DNA of 48,991 bases from DAOTVX01 sp034436015. GTDB taxonomy: Bacteria > Chloroflexota > Anaerolineae > Anaerolineales > Villigracilaceae. Numbering within the stretch: position 1 is the stretch's first letter; each line of letters opens with the position of its first letter. Shown here piece after piece: positions 1 to 8,206 of this stretch. The DNA is taken from NCBI GenBank assembly GCA_034436015.1, contig DAOTWG010000026.1, forward strand, positions 1 to 48,991, read 5' to 3'. The notes under the pieces are model-generated. The model searched no databases. It was given only the letters and a program-made list of their open reading frames with translations, and was not told the origin of the DNA. A program made the position numbers and the translations under genes.

Positions 1-3
1 CAT
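1..3 (-). CDS. start codon of an outward-reading gene (rest outside window)
   Basis: The first three bases read ATG on the minus strand. A GGAGGA ribosome-binding site lies about six bases upstream (complement of positions 7-12). This suggests a gene that begins here and runs out of the window to the left. Only the start is visible, so nothing can be said about the product. It is about 100 bases downstream of the PAP2 gene on the same strand and could be in the same operon. Positions 4-103 show no other gene. Confidence 0.35.
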
Positions 4-103
4 ACGTCCTCCAGAGAAGAAATCGAGAAAAAAAGCAAAAGCTGGTTCTGACCGCCAGGTTTACTCCTAAGGAACAAGAGCGATGTTTGCCGTTTTGCTC
101 GAT

Positions 104-619
104 CTAGGCGATCATGGACAACACTGCTACGCCGGCCAGGATTCCCAGCATTGCTCCGCCCAGAATGTCGGAGAGGTAATGAACGCCCATGGCGACTCGC
201 GCCAGCGCGACGCCCGGCGCCCAAATCCAGAGTAGAATGGTCAGCCACCAAGGGCCGAGCGCGGTTGCCAGCATGGCAATCAGAAGGACGCGCGCGGCGT
301 GACCGGAAGGAAAGGAATGTGGATCCGTAGCCCGATAGATTGTTCCCCATTCTCCCGCTGGTCGGGGGCGGCGGACAAGAAATTTGACAGGCAGGACGAT
401 GAGCGCCAGTGCAACGATGCTGATCATCACCGTCGCCGCCCAGGAACGCCAGAAGGCGTCACCCAGCCACCAAAGCAAAGCCAGCCCTGCCCACCAGAAC
501 CAAGAATCTCCCGAATGCGCCAGCACAATCGCCAGGGTGCGCAGAACACCGGGGCGCTCTGCGATGCGCAGGCGCGCCGAAGCGCGGCCATCCCATTCCA
601 TAAAGCGTTCCATATCCAT
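104..619 (-). CDS. PAP2-family membrane phosphatase
   Basis: A 171-residue polytopic protein with the complete PAP2 (type 2 phosphatidic acid phosphatase) signature: K-x6-RP (KFLVRRPRP), PSGH (SFPSGHAAR), and an R-x5-H-x3-D block (RVAMGVHYLSD). Family members remove phosphate from lipid phosphates such as phosphatidate or undecaprenyl pyrophosphate at the outer face of the membrane; the substrate here cannot be told. Four to five hydrophobic segments are visible. It starts 8 bases after the nucleotidyltransferase stop and should be cotranscribed with it. A second in-frame ATG lies six bases downstream, so the exact start is uncertain. Confidence 0.88.
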   Translation of the reverse strand: MDMERFMEWDGRASARLRIAERPGVLRTLAIVLAHSGDSWFWWAGLALLWWLGDAFWRSWAATVMISIVALALIVLPVKFLVRRPRPAGEWGTIYRATDPHSFPSGHAARVLLIAMLATALGPWWLTILLWIWAPGVALARVAMGVHYLSDILGGAMLGILAGVAVLSMIA

Positions 620-627
620 AGGCTTGA

Positions 628-1449
628 CTATGGCGAAGGGGAATTCGCCGTTTTACGTGCGGCGCGCCGGCTGGCGCTCACTCGTTTCTTTAAATCCTGG
701 CGCAGGATTTCCAGCTGGACGGGTTTGTCCACGTCCATACCGATCTCCGCGTAGGGGCAAACGAGCGCACGTCCGCTGATATGCAACCGCTTGGTCACTT
801 TTTCGACAGCTTGCGCTAGAGTCAGTTTGCGGAACAGTAGAAGGAATAGGGTATCCAGGCCAATCAACGCGGCCTGGCGGAGAGGGCTTTTGCGCGCGCC
901 GGTGATTTTCTCCCAAAAGTCCGCGTCCTTGCGCGTGAGGAGACTCAATCGTCCCACGTTCATATCGCCGCCGCACACTTCCATATCCGCCAGGCGTGTC
1001 CAGGTTCGCTTTGCGCCGGGAAAGCGCGCTTCCATGACCTGGCGTGGAATCACGTTATAGTACACATCCTCGTCTGTCTCCATGGCTGTACGTACCAGCC
1101 AGTCTACCATTTCGCCGGTAATCGCCGGAATGTCCGAAGAGACAATCAGCGCGTGTTTGGCTTTTTTGTTCTGCCGCAACACCTCTGCGGCTGCGGCGCG
1201 TAGGTTGTCTAACATCTTTCCCTGATTGGGGATGAACGTGATCGGTTTGCGGCATGTCAGCCCGCTTTTCTCCGTAAGCCCGACTAGCACAACCCTTTCC
1301 ACCATCTGCGCCTCAGAGAGCGCATCCAGAACCCATTGGACCATCGGTTTGCCGGCAATGTCCAGCAATGCCTTGGGACGGCCTCGCGTTTCTATGTACA
1401 AGGGGTCCTCGGGCAATGGAATTCCGCCGGCGGTGACAATTGCCTCCAT
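628..1449 (-). CDS. MobA-like nucleotidyltransferase family protein
   Basis: About 273 residues. The N-terminus (MEAIVTAGG, then RGRPKALLDIAGKPMVQWVL) is the GT-A nucleotidyltransferase fold shared by MobA, IspD and sugar-phosphate nucleotidyltransferases. The usual glycine-rich loop is altered and contains an insertion (roughly residues 8-20) before the K-A-L-L motif. The C-terminal third has a helical region with hydrophobic stretches and ends in a basic tail. The start is ATG 1449 because an AAGGAGGAT ribosome-binding site precedes it by 8 bases; the open frame extends upstream without support. The nucleotide and acceptor are unknown. Candidates are molybdopterin guanylylation, or a sugar-, polyol- or inositol-phosphate acceptor. 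Neighbours are the quinate-dehydrogenase-like gene upstream and PAP2 downstream. Confidence 0.7.
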   Translation of the reverse strand: MEAIVTAGGIPLPEDPLYIETRGRPKALLDIAGKPMVQWVLDALSEAQMVERVVLVGLTEKSGLTCRKPITFIPNQGKMLDNLRAAAAEVLRQNKKAKHALIVSSDIPAITGEMVDWLVRTAMETDEDVYYNVIPRQVMEARFPGAKRTWTRLADMEVCGGDMNVGRLSLLTRKDADFWEKITGARKSPLRQAALIGLDTLFLLLFRKLTLAQAVEKVTKRLHISGRALVCPYAEIGMDVDKPVQLEILRQDLKKRVSASRRAARKTANSPSP

Positions 1450-1519
1450 TACACTTATCCTCCTTATTACCTGTTCATTGTGGTTTTGCCTTAACCTTGC
1501 TCCTTTCGCCATTCCTTTG

Positions 1520-2431
1520 CTATTCCCCTCCCAACTCTTGCAAGGTCGGTTCAAAGCCGATCTGTCGCAACAACGAATCGTACTCCTCCTGGGTCAGCAC
1601 ACGCCCCTTGCCAGAGACGGCAATCAGAGCGGCCTCCATCATGTTCGTCCCGAAGGAACGACCTTCCAGCACCGGCGTGGTCGTAACGAGATACTTCACA
1701 CCACAACGGCGGAAAAGGGCCACATCTTCCGGCGTGGTGGTATTGGTGACCACAATTTTGCCTTGCATATCATCCGGCATATACCGTTTGATGTAGTGAC
1801 AATCTCCTGCCACTACTGTAGCCCAATGGAAAATCTTGGCATGTTTTGGTTTACGCTCCTCCTGTTTTTCGCCGGTCGGATACACCCATGCGAAGGGCAA
1901 ACGTCCGGCAATTGGCATGAGAATAGCGGCCAGGATTTTCAGCTGTTTTGGATTCCGCAGGGGGATAGGGATGCCGAGTGAGAACATCAGGTCGCCGAAA
2001 ATGCACTCGTAACCGGCTTCGGTAAAACTGGCCGTCAGCCCCCACCGATCGGTGCCGGTCATGATGAAGGCTTTACGTCCGCGGGCGTCAAGGTATTCCT
2101 TGAGATGGCTCTCGAGAAAAGAGGCAACCTTACGCTCCAGAGTCGTTTTCAGACCGGCGCCATCCACAAGGGGGGTTTTCTTAACATAGCGCACCATCGG
2201 CCGCACAGAGTACAGCGGATACCATTTATCATCTACCATCAACCCCAGGTCTGCGCCGCCGACACCAAAGGCGTCCACCTTGCCGTCTAGCTCTTGATAT
2301 AGGAGCGCCGCGGCTTCCATGTCGCCATCCGTGCCAATGCGTTCGATGCTGATTTCTTCACCTAGCAATTTGATGGTGACTGCCTTGTTGCGCTTTGACG
2401 ACCCCAGGCTGATGCTGACTGCGCGTTTCAT
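1520..2431 (-). CDS. conserved protein of the family databases call quinate 5-dehydrogenase
   Basis: 303 residues beginning MKRAVSISLGSSKRNK, then GEEISIERIGTDGD and DAFGVGGADLGL. I recall this N-terminal pattern from clostridial and Chloroflexota proteins annotated quinate 5-dehydrogenase, but that name is weakly grounded. No classical shikimate-dehydrogenase dinucleotide motif is obvious. The C-terminal half carries a GDLMFSLGIPIP block and a terminal part (VTTTPVLEGRSFGTNMMEA) that looks ligand-binding. The start ATG at 2431 has GGAGGAC six bases upstream and a sigma-A type promoter just beyond. It heads the operon with the nucleotidyltransferase, 70 bases downstream. Function should be treated as unknown. 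Confidence 0.6.
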   Translation of the reverse strand: MKRAVSISLGSSKRNKAVTIKLLGEEISIERIGTDGDMEAAALLYQELDGKVDAFGVGGADLGLMVDDKWYPLYSVRPMVRYVKKTPLVDGAGLKTTLERKVASFLESHLKEYLDARGRKAFIMTGTDRWGLTASFTEAGYECIFGDLMFSLGIPIPLRNPKQLKILAAILMPIAGRLPFAWVYPTGEKQEERKPKHAKIFHWATVVAGDCHYIKRYMPDDMQGKIVVTNTTTPEDVALFRRCGVKYLVTTTPVLEGRSFGTNMMEAALIAVSGKGRVLTQEEYDSLLRQIGFEPTLQELGGE

Positions 2432-2460
2432 CGTTGTCCTCCGGAAAGCGGGATACAAGG

Positions 2461-2490
2461 AGTATACACCAAAGCGGTGGTTTCTGACAA
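2461..2490 (-). promoter_or_regulatory. sigma-A type promoter of the quinate-dehydrogenase-like operon
   Basis: On the minus strand TTGTCA (2485-2490) and TATACT (2461-2466) are separated by 18 bases. This predicts a transcript start near 2454 and a leader of about 23 bases carrying the ribosome-binding site. An inverted repeat GGTGGTT (2476-2482) / AACCACC (2511-2517) flanks the -35 box and could be an operator. Confidence 0.6.
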
Positions 2491-2643
2491 TGTACTCCCC
2501 GTGGTAGGAGAACCACCACAAGCGATACGATGGCGTTGCTCCCTGTTCATGGTTGTTTGTCGCCTGGTGGGAATTGGCAAGCCGCAAAGTCCTATGTCGG
2601 ATAGACTTCTGGACGCTTCCTCTTCATGACATACCCTTCGCCT

Positions 2644-3765
2644 TTATCGAATGGGGCCATAGGTCAGCTCACAAGCCGAGGCGTAGTAAGCCATTTCGAT
2701 AGATTTTTGTTGCTCGGCATACTCTGCTGCCTCATAGCCGATTTGCACCACGTTTTCCAGATGAGAGAGAGCATCCGTCGCCCAGTAGCGAGGTAAGACC
2801 ATAAGGGGATCGCCGACCGATCCTTCCGGCAGGAAATAGGGTCGCTCTGGATCGGAAGCATCCGCCAACGGGACCCAGTTGAACATTAAAGGACCGCGTG
2901 GATTGATGGTAAATCCGAGGCGATACCCACTTTGGCGGGCCAGTTCCGCCGCGCGGCGCGAGAAACCACCGCCGGGCCAGACGAACGCCAGTGGACGCTT
3001 TCCGAAGTGCCGCAGGAAAGCATTCACGGAACCCTGCAATTCGTTCAGAACGAAATCATCGGAGCTTGCTTCCGTAATAGGGATATTATGAACCACGCCG
3101 TGCGCCTGATGATCTACCCACCCTTCACGCGCCAGGTCCACTTGTTGTTGCCAGAGAGCCTCCGTATTCTGAGGCGTGCTGATCCAAGCATTGACGACCG
3201 GCCAGCCAAAGCGTTCATAATAGGGGCGGAAGTAGGTGTCGAAATACTGGCGATACCGGCGATCGTCCACTACCAACAACACCGAACGCGAGGGGATAGC
3301 CGCGTTGTGTTCCAGAAAATCTATCAGTTGCGCGGTGGTAATTGCCTTGAATCCATATCCGTACAATGCCTGCATCAGCGCGTGAAAATCCGTCTCTGCG
3401 ATCTGATTCCCGCTGGTGGTTGTGCCGATGGAGTGGAACATGATGACCATGACGATGGTGCCCGGCGCGCTGTGATCGCTCTGCCACTTATCGCGCAGGT
3501 ACGCGCAGGTATCCCCTAAATAGGTATGGGGCGTATCCAACGGGTGAAGGCGATTGGTCTGGAAGATAGGCGGCAGGGGGGGAGGCGTGGGGCGGATGGT
3601 TGGGGAAGGGGAAGCCGTGACGGTGGACGTTGGAGTAGGGCTGATCGTCGCGCGAGGGAGGGCAAGGGCCTGATCGGTTGGGGTGAGTCTCGTCTCGCTT
3701 CGTTCCCGGGCGCAAGCGGTCAACAGAATCGCAAGCGTGAGCAAAGAGCGAGGAGCTGATTTCAT
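2644..3765 (-). CDS. polysaccharide deacetylase-family lipoprotein
   Basis: 373 residues. A signal peptide ends in a lipobox (LTAC, about residues 15-18), followed by a Thr/Pro/Ser-rich linker to about residue 70. The NodB-like domain has an altered first motif (VVDDRR instead of TFDDG), a second motif with H-x3-H (AHGVVH, about residue 220), and the third motif WPGGGF. The aspartate pair and histidines needed for metal binding appear present. Members deacetylate cell-wall or exopolysaccharide N-acetyl sugars at the cell surface. The start codon overlaps the stop of the membrane protein upstream (ATGA), so the two are translationally coupled. Confidence 0.8.
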   Translation of the reverse strand: MKSAPRSLLTLAILLTACARERSETRLTPTDQALALPRATISPTPTSTVTASPSPTIRPTPPPLPPIFQTNRLHPLDTPHTYLGDTCAYLRDKWQSDHSAPGTIVMVIMFHSIGTTTSGNQIAETDFHALMQALYGYGFKAITTAQLIDFLEHNAAIPSRSVLLVVDDRRYRQYFDTYFRPYYERFGWPVVNAWISTPQNTEALWQQQVDLAREGWVDHQAHGVVHNIPITEASSDDFVLNELQGSVNAFLRHFGKRPLAFVWPGGGFSRRAAELARQSGYRLGFTINPRGPLMFNWVPLADASDPERPYFLPEGSVGDPLMVLPRYWATDALSHLENVVQIGYEAAEYAEQQKSIEMAYYASACELTYGPIR

Positions 3766-5288
3766 GGCGTCACCTGATATAGGGCAAAGGAATCATCCTG
3801 ATAGAGCACAGAAAACGAAGGACAAGCCCATTGGAATCGTTTCGCCGGCAACACAACATGTGTCACGCCTTCGGCCTGTAAGTCGGGAAGGAAATCGCAT
3901 TGATTCTGGGTATGGTAGAACCAGTCAATCAGGCGCACACGGCGATACCATTCGATCACCTCATCTGGTTGGTAGGGAATAGCCTTGAAGTCGGCCAAGA
4001 TGGGCGCGCCGGTCGCAAGGCGGAATTCTTCCATAGACAGGGGGGTCAAGTACAGGTCATTCCTTGCCTTATTGTCTGCAACGTATTCTAGCAGCGGACG
4101 GGCAGGATCGGCCTGTTGACGTTGACGCTCTAGAGAAAAACGCGCGGCGCCGATAGCCATCAGGGAGAGAATCAAGACGAGAGCGCCGGCGCGGCCGAGA
4201 CGCGGTAAACACGCGAAGCGCTCGCTATAGGGGAACGGACGGTTTACTAACCAGCCTCCGATCAGCGCGGTACTCAGCGGAACAAGAATAGCCGAGATGC
4301 GCCAGGGAAACAGCAACGCCAGGGCTAGGTGGCCAGTGAGAGCTTGGACTCCGGTCAAAAGCGCAGCCTCGAGGGAGAGAATCAGGTAGATGGGGAACAG
4401 GCGCGTACGACGTACGAGGGCCGCTGCCAGAACAATCCATGCGATCTGAATCCCCGCGCTCCAATCGAACCAAGCCGAAACGACGGCGTGCGTTGGAATG
4501 CGTACGTGTACGAGGATTTCCTGCGCGTGTCGAGTCACGCTGTCTTCTGCCGAACCGAATGCCCAGAACACGTAGATGACCACCGGCAGAACCGCCACAA
4601 GGGTCAGCAGACCAAAGCGCAGAGGGACTCTGATGCTTTTCTCTTTCCGATAGAGTAAAACCAAGTAGGCGCCGGTCAACATCGCGCCGCTCAGCAGATA
4701 GGTGGGATGGAAATACACTGCCACAGCCAACGGAAGGACGGCAAGATAGGTCTTCCCCCGCATAAAGAGACAGAGGGAGAGTACCAGAAACACGCCAAAG
4801 GTGCTTGGCTGAAATACTTGCCCCAGCAAGCGCTGACCGGCCAGTCCCCCTTCCAAGAGAAAGGTTGCCTGATGGCCAAGCAAACGCGAAAACACGAAAC
4901 GCAGAGCAGCCGAGTGAGAAAGGAAGAAACACGCAAGAAAAGCAAGCGAGCGCGTGGGCGAACGGCGAAGCAAGAACAGATCGTTCACCAAGCAATGAAT
5001 GCTACCGAGGTAGACCCCCATCAGAAGGGCGTACCAGAGATAAAAGGGCCAGTCGGCGTGAACAAGAGAATAAGTCAGCCAGACCAACAGGCTGAACACG
5101 GGCGTCGGATCCCGTGTGTTTGCTAACCAGTCTTGATCCAGATAGCCGTAACCGGCGCGCGCCAGACCATGCAGGAAATACTGGTGTTGATTGGATGTGT
5201 ACAGAGGGGATTGGGCATAAAGTACCGCAAAAATCAGCGACCAGGTTAGGAAAGCTAAGCCGCGGCAGCACAGGGACCGCATAGGCAT
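3762..5288 (-). CDS. polytopic membrane protein, possible GT-C type
   Basis: 508 residues with about ten to twelve hydrophobic segments. A loop near the N-terminus (SPLYTSNQHQYFLHG, then DQDWLANTRDPTPVFS) has an acidic/aromatic composition seen in lipid-linked sugar transferases. The last 120 residues form a soluble extracytoplasmic domain. This layout resembles GT-C glycosyltransferases and related uncharacterised Chloroflexota proteins, but I cannot assign a family firmly. It lies 14 bases after the inositol-phosphate synthase gene and overlaps the deacetylase gene by four bases. That context suggests a role in building a surface glycan or glycolipid. A second ATG lies two codons downstream; neither start has a strong ribosome-binding site. 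Confidence 0.7.
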   Translation of the reverse strand: MPMRSLCCRGLAFLTWSLIFAVLYAQSPLYTSNQHQYFLHGLARAGYGYLDQDWLANTRDPTPVFSLLVWLTYSLVHADWPFYLWYALLMGVYLGSIHCLVNDLFLLRRSPTRSLAFLACFFLSHSAALRFVFSRLLGHQATFLLEGGLAGQRLLGQVFQPSTFGVFLVLSLCLFMRGKTYLAVLPLAVAVYFHPTYLLSGAMLTGAYLVLLYRKEKSIRVPLRFGLLTLVAVLPVVIYVFWAFGSAEDSVTRHAQEILVHVRIPTHAVVSAWFDWSAGIQIAWIVLAAALVRRTRLFPIYLILSLEAALLTGVQALTGHLALALLFPWRISAILVPLSTALIGGWLVNRPFPYSERFACLPRLGRAGALVLILSLMAIGAARFSLERQRQQADPARPLLEYVADNKARNDLYLTPLSMEEFRLATGAPILADFKAIPYQPDEVIEWYRRVRLIDWFYHTQNQCDFLPDLQAEGVTHVVLPAKRFQWACPSFSVLYQDDSFALYQVTP

Positions 5289-5302
5289 CCACGCCGCTAG
5301 AA

Positions 5303-6388
5303 CTATTGCGGATTCTCGCCGCGAATAAAGGCCTCCGTCATGGCACGCGCGACATCGTCGCGAAACTGTTTTGGCGGCGTCTTCATGAAGTAGGCGGAGG
5401 GGCCAATCAGTGGTCCTGCTAAACCGCGATCAAGTGCTAACTTGGCGCAACGGATGGCGTCAATCACCACGCCCGCCGAGTTGGGCGAATCCCAGACTTC
5501 CAGTTTAACTTCTACGTTAAGCGGCACCTCGCCGAAGGTCGTTCCCTCGAGGCGAAGGTAACACCACTTGCGATCGGTCAGCCAGGGCACATAATCGGAT
5601 GGGCCGACATGGACATCCTCCTCGGGCAATTCATAGGGCAACATGGAAGTCACGGCATTCGTCTTGGAGATCTTCTTTGACTCCAGACGTTCGCGTTCCA
5701 GCATGTTCAGGAAGTCGGTATTGCCGCCGAAATTGAGTTGGTAGGTACGGTCAACGCGTACACCGCGATCCACGAAGAGGCTGGTCAACACACGGTGTAG
5801 AATCGTCGCTCCCACCTGACTTTTGATGTCATCGCCAATGATGGGCAAGCCGCGCTCACGGAAGCGACGCGCCCAGTATTCCGATGAGGCAATGAAGACC
5901 GGAATCGCATTGATGAACGCGCAACCGGCCTCCAAGACCTGTTCCACATACCATTTCGTTGCCATCTCAGAACCGACGGGCAAATAGGAGACGACGACAT
6001 CCGTTTTGGTCTCTTTAAGCAGACCGACGATGTCGGCAGTCGGTCCCGGCGCTTTCTGAATCACCTGGGTAAGGTACTTCCCCAGGCCATCGTGGGTCAT
6101 GCCGCGCACGACCGGCGCGTTTAATTTTGGCACATCACAGAACTTGTAGGTGTTATTCGGTTCGGCAAAGATCGCCTCCGAGAGATCCTTGCCAACCTTC
6201 GTGGCATTGATGTCAATTCCTAGCGTAAATTCAATATCACGGATGTGATAGCCTCCCAGATTGACATGCATCAAGCCAGGGATGGAAGCATTTTCGGGGG
6301 CATCCTTGTAGAAATGCACTCCCTGTACCAGAGAAGAGGCACAGTTGCCAACACCGATAATCGCGACACGGATTTTCTTTTTGCTCAT
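5303..6388 (-). CDS. inositol-3-phosphate synthase
   Basis: 361 residues. The N-terminus KIRVAIIGVGNCASSLVQG is the NAD-binding Rossmann motif of myo-inositol-1-phosphate synthase. Further family blocks are VVSYLPVGSEMATKWY, AFINAIPVFIAS, DDIKSQVGATILHR and NFGGNTDFLNM. The enzyme converts glucose-6-phosphate to inositol-3-phosphate with NAD. The length fits the short bacterial/archaeal type rather than the roughly 500-residue eukaryotic form. ATG 6388 is chosen because CAGGAG precedes it at normal spacing; an upstream in-frame ATG at 6406 lacks one. It is first in a minus-strand operon with the membrane protein and the deacetylase. The inositol may serve phosphatidylinositol-type lipids, glycoconjugates or compatible solutes. 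Confidence 0.92.
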   Translation of the reverse strand: MSKKKIRVAIIGVGNCASSLVQGVHFYKDAPENASIPGLMHVNLGGYHIRDIEFTLGIDINATKVGKDLSEAIFAEPNNTYKFCDVPKLNAPVVRGMTHDGLGKYLTQVIQKAPGPTADIVGLLKETKTDVVVSYLPVGSEMATKWYVEQVLEAGCAFINAIPVFIASSEYWARRFRERGLPIIGDDIKSQVGATILHRVLTSLFVDRGVRVDRTYQLNFGGNTDFLNMLERERLESKKISKTNAVTSMLPYELPEEDVHVGPSDYVPWLTDRKWCYLRLEGTTFGEVPLNVEVKLEVWDSPNSAGVVIDAIRCAKLALDRGLAGPLIGPSAYFMKTPPKQFRDDVARAMTEAFIRGENPQ

Positions 6389-6423
6389 CGTTTGCTCCTG
6401 TTCCAAGAGTAGAGAAACGAAAT

Positions 6424-6474
6424 GCCACGCGTAGTTCAGGGCAGCAAGGTTCGGTTCATACGAATTAGCGTGGC
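6424..6474. repeat. inverted repeat upstream of inositol-phosphate synthase
   Basis: GCCACGC (6424-6430) and GCGTGGC (6468-6474) are complementary, 37 bases apart. Both are followed by or embedded in similar flanks (CGTAG, GCGTAG). The pair lies 36-86 bases upstream of the start codon and could be an operator or an mRNA hairpin. Biological relevance is unproven. Confidence 0.35.
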
Positions 6475-6508
6475 GTAGTCGGAAAGTTACGATGACGAAT
6501 TCGGCATG

Positions 6509-6838
6509 TCATCGCTCATCGCCCTCGCCGCCAATCTGCCCACGTTCCAGGCGGGAGGTCAGTTTGGATAGATTGCTTTCTGCTACCTCATCGAGTGATA
6601 GACCGAGTTCCGTGCACATTTGAGCAAGGTACCACAGCACGTCTCCTAACTCACTTTTAAGCGCCTGCTGATCAGCCTCACTGAGCCCGCCGCCTTTATC
6701 GCGAAAGATTTTTTTGATTTTCCCGGCAACTTCACCGGCCTCATTGGCCAGGCCCAGAGTAGGATAGACCACAGCGTGGCCGATGATTGGGTATTGAGCA
6801 GTACGCCGGGAGCGAGCTTGATAAGTCTGGAAGTCCAT
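6509..6838 (-). CDS. MazG-like nucleotide pyrophosphohydrolase
   Basis: About 109 residues (110 from the ATG immediately before). The core has the all-alpha NTP pyrophosphohydrolase pattern: GLANEAGEVAGKIKK (E-x2-E) and KSELGDVLWYLAQM (E-x2-D). These are the Mg-binding helices. The enzyme hydrolyses (d)NTPs to NMP and pyrophosphate and probably cleans the nucleotide pool. Two adjacent ATG codons exist (6841 and 6838). GGAG at 6846-6849 gives 7 bases of spacing to the second, which I prefer. It lies downstream of tRNA-Pro on the same strand and may be cotranscribed, since no terminator is evident between them. Confidence 0.85.
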   Translation of the reverse strand: MDFQTYQARSRRTAQYPIIGHAVVYPTLGLANEAGEVAGKIKKIFRDKGGGLSEADQQALKSELGDVLWYLAQMCTELGLSLDEVAESNLSKLTSRLERGQIGGEGDER

Positions 6839-7012
6839 CATGACACTCCATAGGGGGAGACGGCGATGCCGATTATACCATGAGGCGGGTGTGACCTTTG
6901 GAAAGGATTTCGCAGACTTAACGAGAACACGGCGCCAGACAGTGCTGCTCTCGTATACCTGATATGGGCTGTGAGGATGGTCCCCCTTTGGCCGAATGAG
7001 GGACGATTTCTG

Positions 7013-7086
7013 TCGGGGTGGGCGGCTTCGAACCGCCGACCTCCACGTCCCAAACGTGGCGCGCTAACCATCTGCGCTACACCCCG
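7013..7086 (-). tRNA. tRNA-Pro (anticodon TGG)
   Basis: A complete cloverleaf is read on the minus strand. The acceptor stem is CGGGGTG/CACCCCG with discriminator A. The D arm is GCGC..GCGC. The anticodon stem CCACG/CGTGG carries loop TTTGGGA (anticodon TGG). The T arm is GGCGG-TTCGAAG-CCGCC. It is 74 nt long, and CCA is not encoded. Confidence 0.97.
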
Positions 7087-7414
7087 AGCGAAGCAAGAGA
7101 ACCTCTTTCGCAAAATCGAAACGATTCCTGGGCCCCGTGCACGCTGCTTTGGCTTCCAGACGATTCTTGTCCGAAGTATAATGCCGAGGCGGGAGAAACG
7201 TCAAGAAGAAACTCCGATAGGTGTGCGCGCACAGTTGTTCTATAGGGCCATATCGCCGATACCGCTTGAGTGCATGCTCGACTCCTTCGCCCTCAAATCC
7301 GAATTGTATGGACACGCCGTCCAATGTACTTTTGAGACGTTGCCGGAGCGCTAGGCTGCTCCACTTACGGCATAATGAATGGCTTATTCAACGACCGGAT
7401 CCGGATGGCTATGA
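7087..7414. other. gene-free stretch between tRNA-Pro and pstB
   Basis: 328 bases without a credible gene; short open frames here lack ribosome-binding sites and coding character. It holds the tRNA-Pro promoter and a partial copy of a dispersed element near 7219-7250 (GTGTGCGCGCA, AGTTGT, ATAGGGC). A further GTGCACGC lies at 7138-7145, and a GGATCC-centred palindrome near 7397-7406 has no T-run, so it is not a convincing terminator for pstB. Confidence 0.6.
7175..7204 (-). promoter_or_regulatory. promoter of tRNA-Pro
   Basis: TTGACG (7199-7204) and TATACT (7175-7180) are spaced 18 bases on the minus strand. The predicted start near 7168 leaves about 82 bases of 5' leader before the mature tRNA, to be removed by RNase P. 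Confidence 0.65.
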
Positions 7415-8206
7415 TCACCCCATCTTCCCGGTCAGGTAGGCCTCTGTCAGTGCGTGGGAGGGGCGGGTGAACAGTTTTTCGGTGGTCTCGAACTCCACCA
7501 ATTCCCCCAACCAGAAGAGGCCGGTGTCATCCGAAACGCGGCCAGCCTGCTGCATGTTGTGGGTGACAATGACGATGGTGTAGTCGCGCTTGAGCTCGGC
7601 AATCAGATCTTCGATTTGGCCTGTGGCAATCGGGTCAAGGGCAGAGGTGGATTCATCGAACAAGATGACCTGAGGTTTGGCAGCGATGGCGCGCGCAATG
7701 CAAATCCGTTGTTGCTGGCCGAGTGAGAATCCAAGGGCGTTCTGTTTTAATTTGTCTTTGACTTCCTCCCATAGCGCGGCCGCGCGCAAGCTTTGTTCCA
7801 CGATAGAATCCAACTCGGATTGCGTGCGCACCATGCCCAGGACGCGCGGACCAAACGCGACGTTGTCGTAGATGGACTGGGGGAACGGATTCGGCTTCTG
7901 GAAGACCATTCCCACGCGTTGGCGTAACTCGGTCACGTTGTAATCCGACGCGTAGATATCGCGGCCTTTCAGGAAAACCTGCCCCTCGACGCGAGTGCCA
8001 TGGAGAAGATCGTTCATCCGATTCAAACAGCGCAAGAACGTGGACTTGCCACAGCCGGATGGCCCAATCAGGGCTGTCACCTTTCTGGGCAAGATGTCCA
8101 TATTGACGTTGAGCAAAGCCGGTTTGAGGCCGTAATAGAAGTTGAGGTCGCGGATGGAAAAGACAGGGTCGGCGTTCACAGGGGTTATTGTACCCGATTT
8201 GGGCAC
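7415..8206 (-). CDS. pstB: phosphate ABC transporter ATP-binding protein PstB
   Basis: About 263 residues from GTG 8206. Walker A is GPSGCGKST. The Q-loop region is FQKPNPFPQSIYDN, specific for PstB. The switch histidine is in IVIVTHNMQQA, and the C-terminal ELVEFETTEKLF block is typical. Two residues deviate: the ABC signature reads FSLGQQQR rather than LSGGQQQR, and the Walker B/D-loop reads DESTSALDP rather than DEP. It energises phosphate uptake with PstC and PstA. The frame is open to GTG 8239, but GTG 8206 is preferred: TATAAA ends 7 nt upstream and the longer form would overlap pstS. It is divergent from pstS-pstC, which is unusual. Confidence 0.9.
   Translation of the reverse strand: MPKSGTITPVNADPVFSIRDLNFYYGLKPALLNVNMDILPRKVTALIGPSGCGKSTFLRCLNRMNDLLHGTRVEGQVFLKGRDIYASDYNVTELRQRVGMVFQKPNPFPQSIYDNVAFGPRVLGMVRTQSELDSIVEQSLRAAALWEEVKDKLKQNALGFSLGQQQRICIARAIAAKPQVILFDESTSALDPIATGQIEDLIAELKRDYTIVIVTHNMQQAGRVSDDTGLFWLGELVEFETTEKLFTRPSHALTEAYLTGKMG

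Noticed and set aside
4225..4995. 256-codon minus-strand frame inside the membrane protein gene
   Set aside because: A frame-shifted shadow of the polytopic protein without its own start signal.
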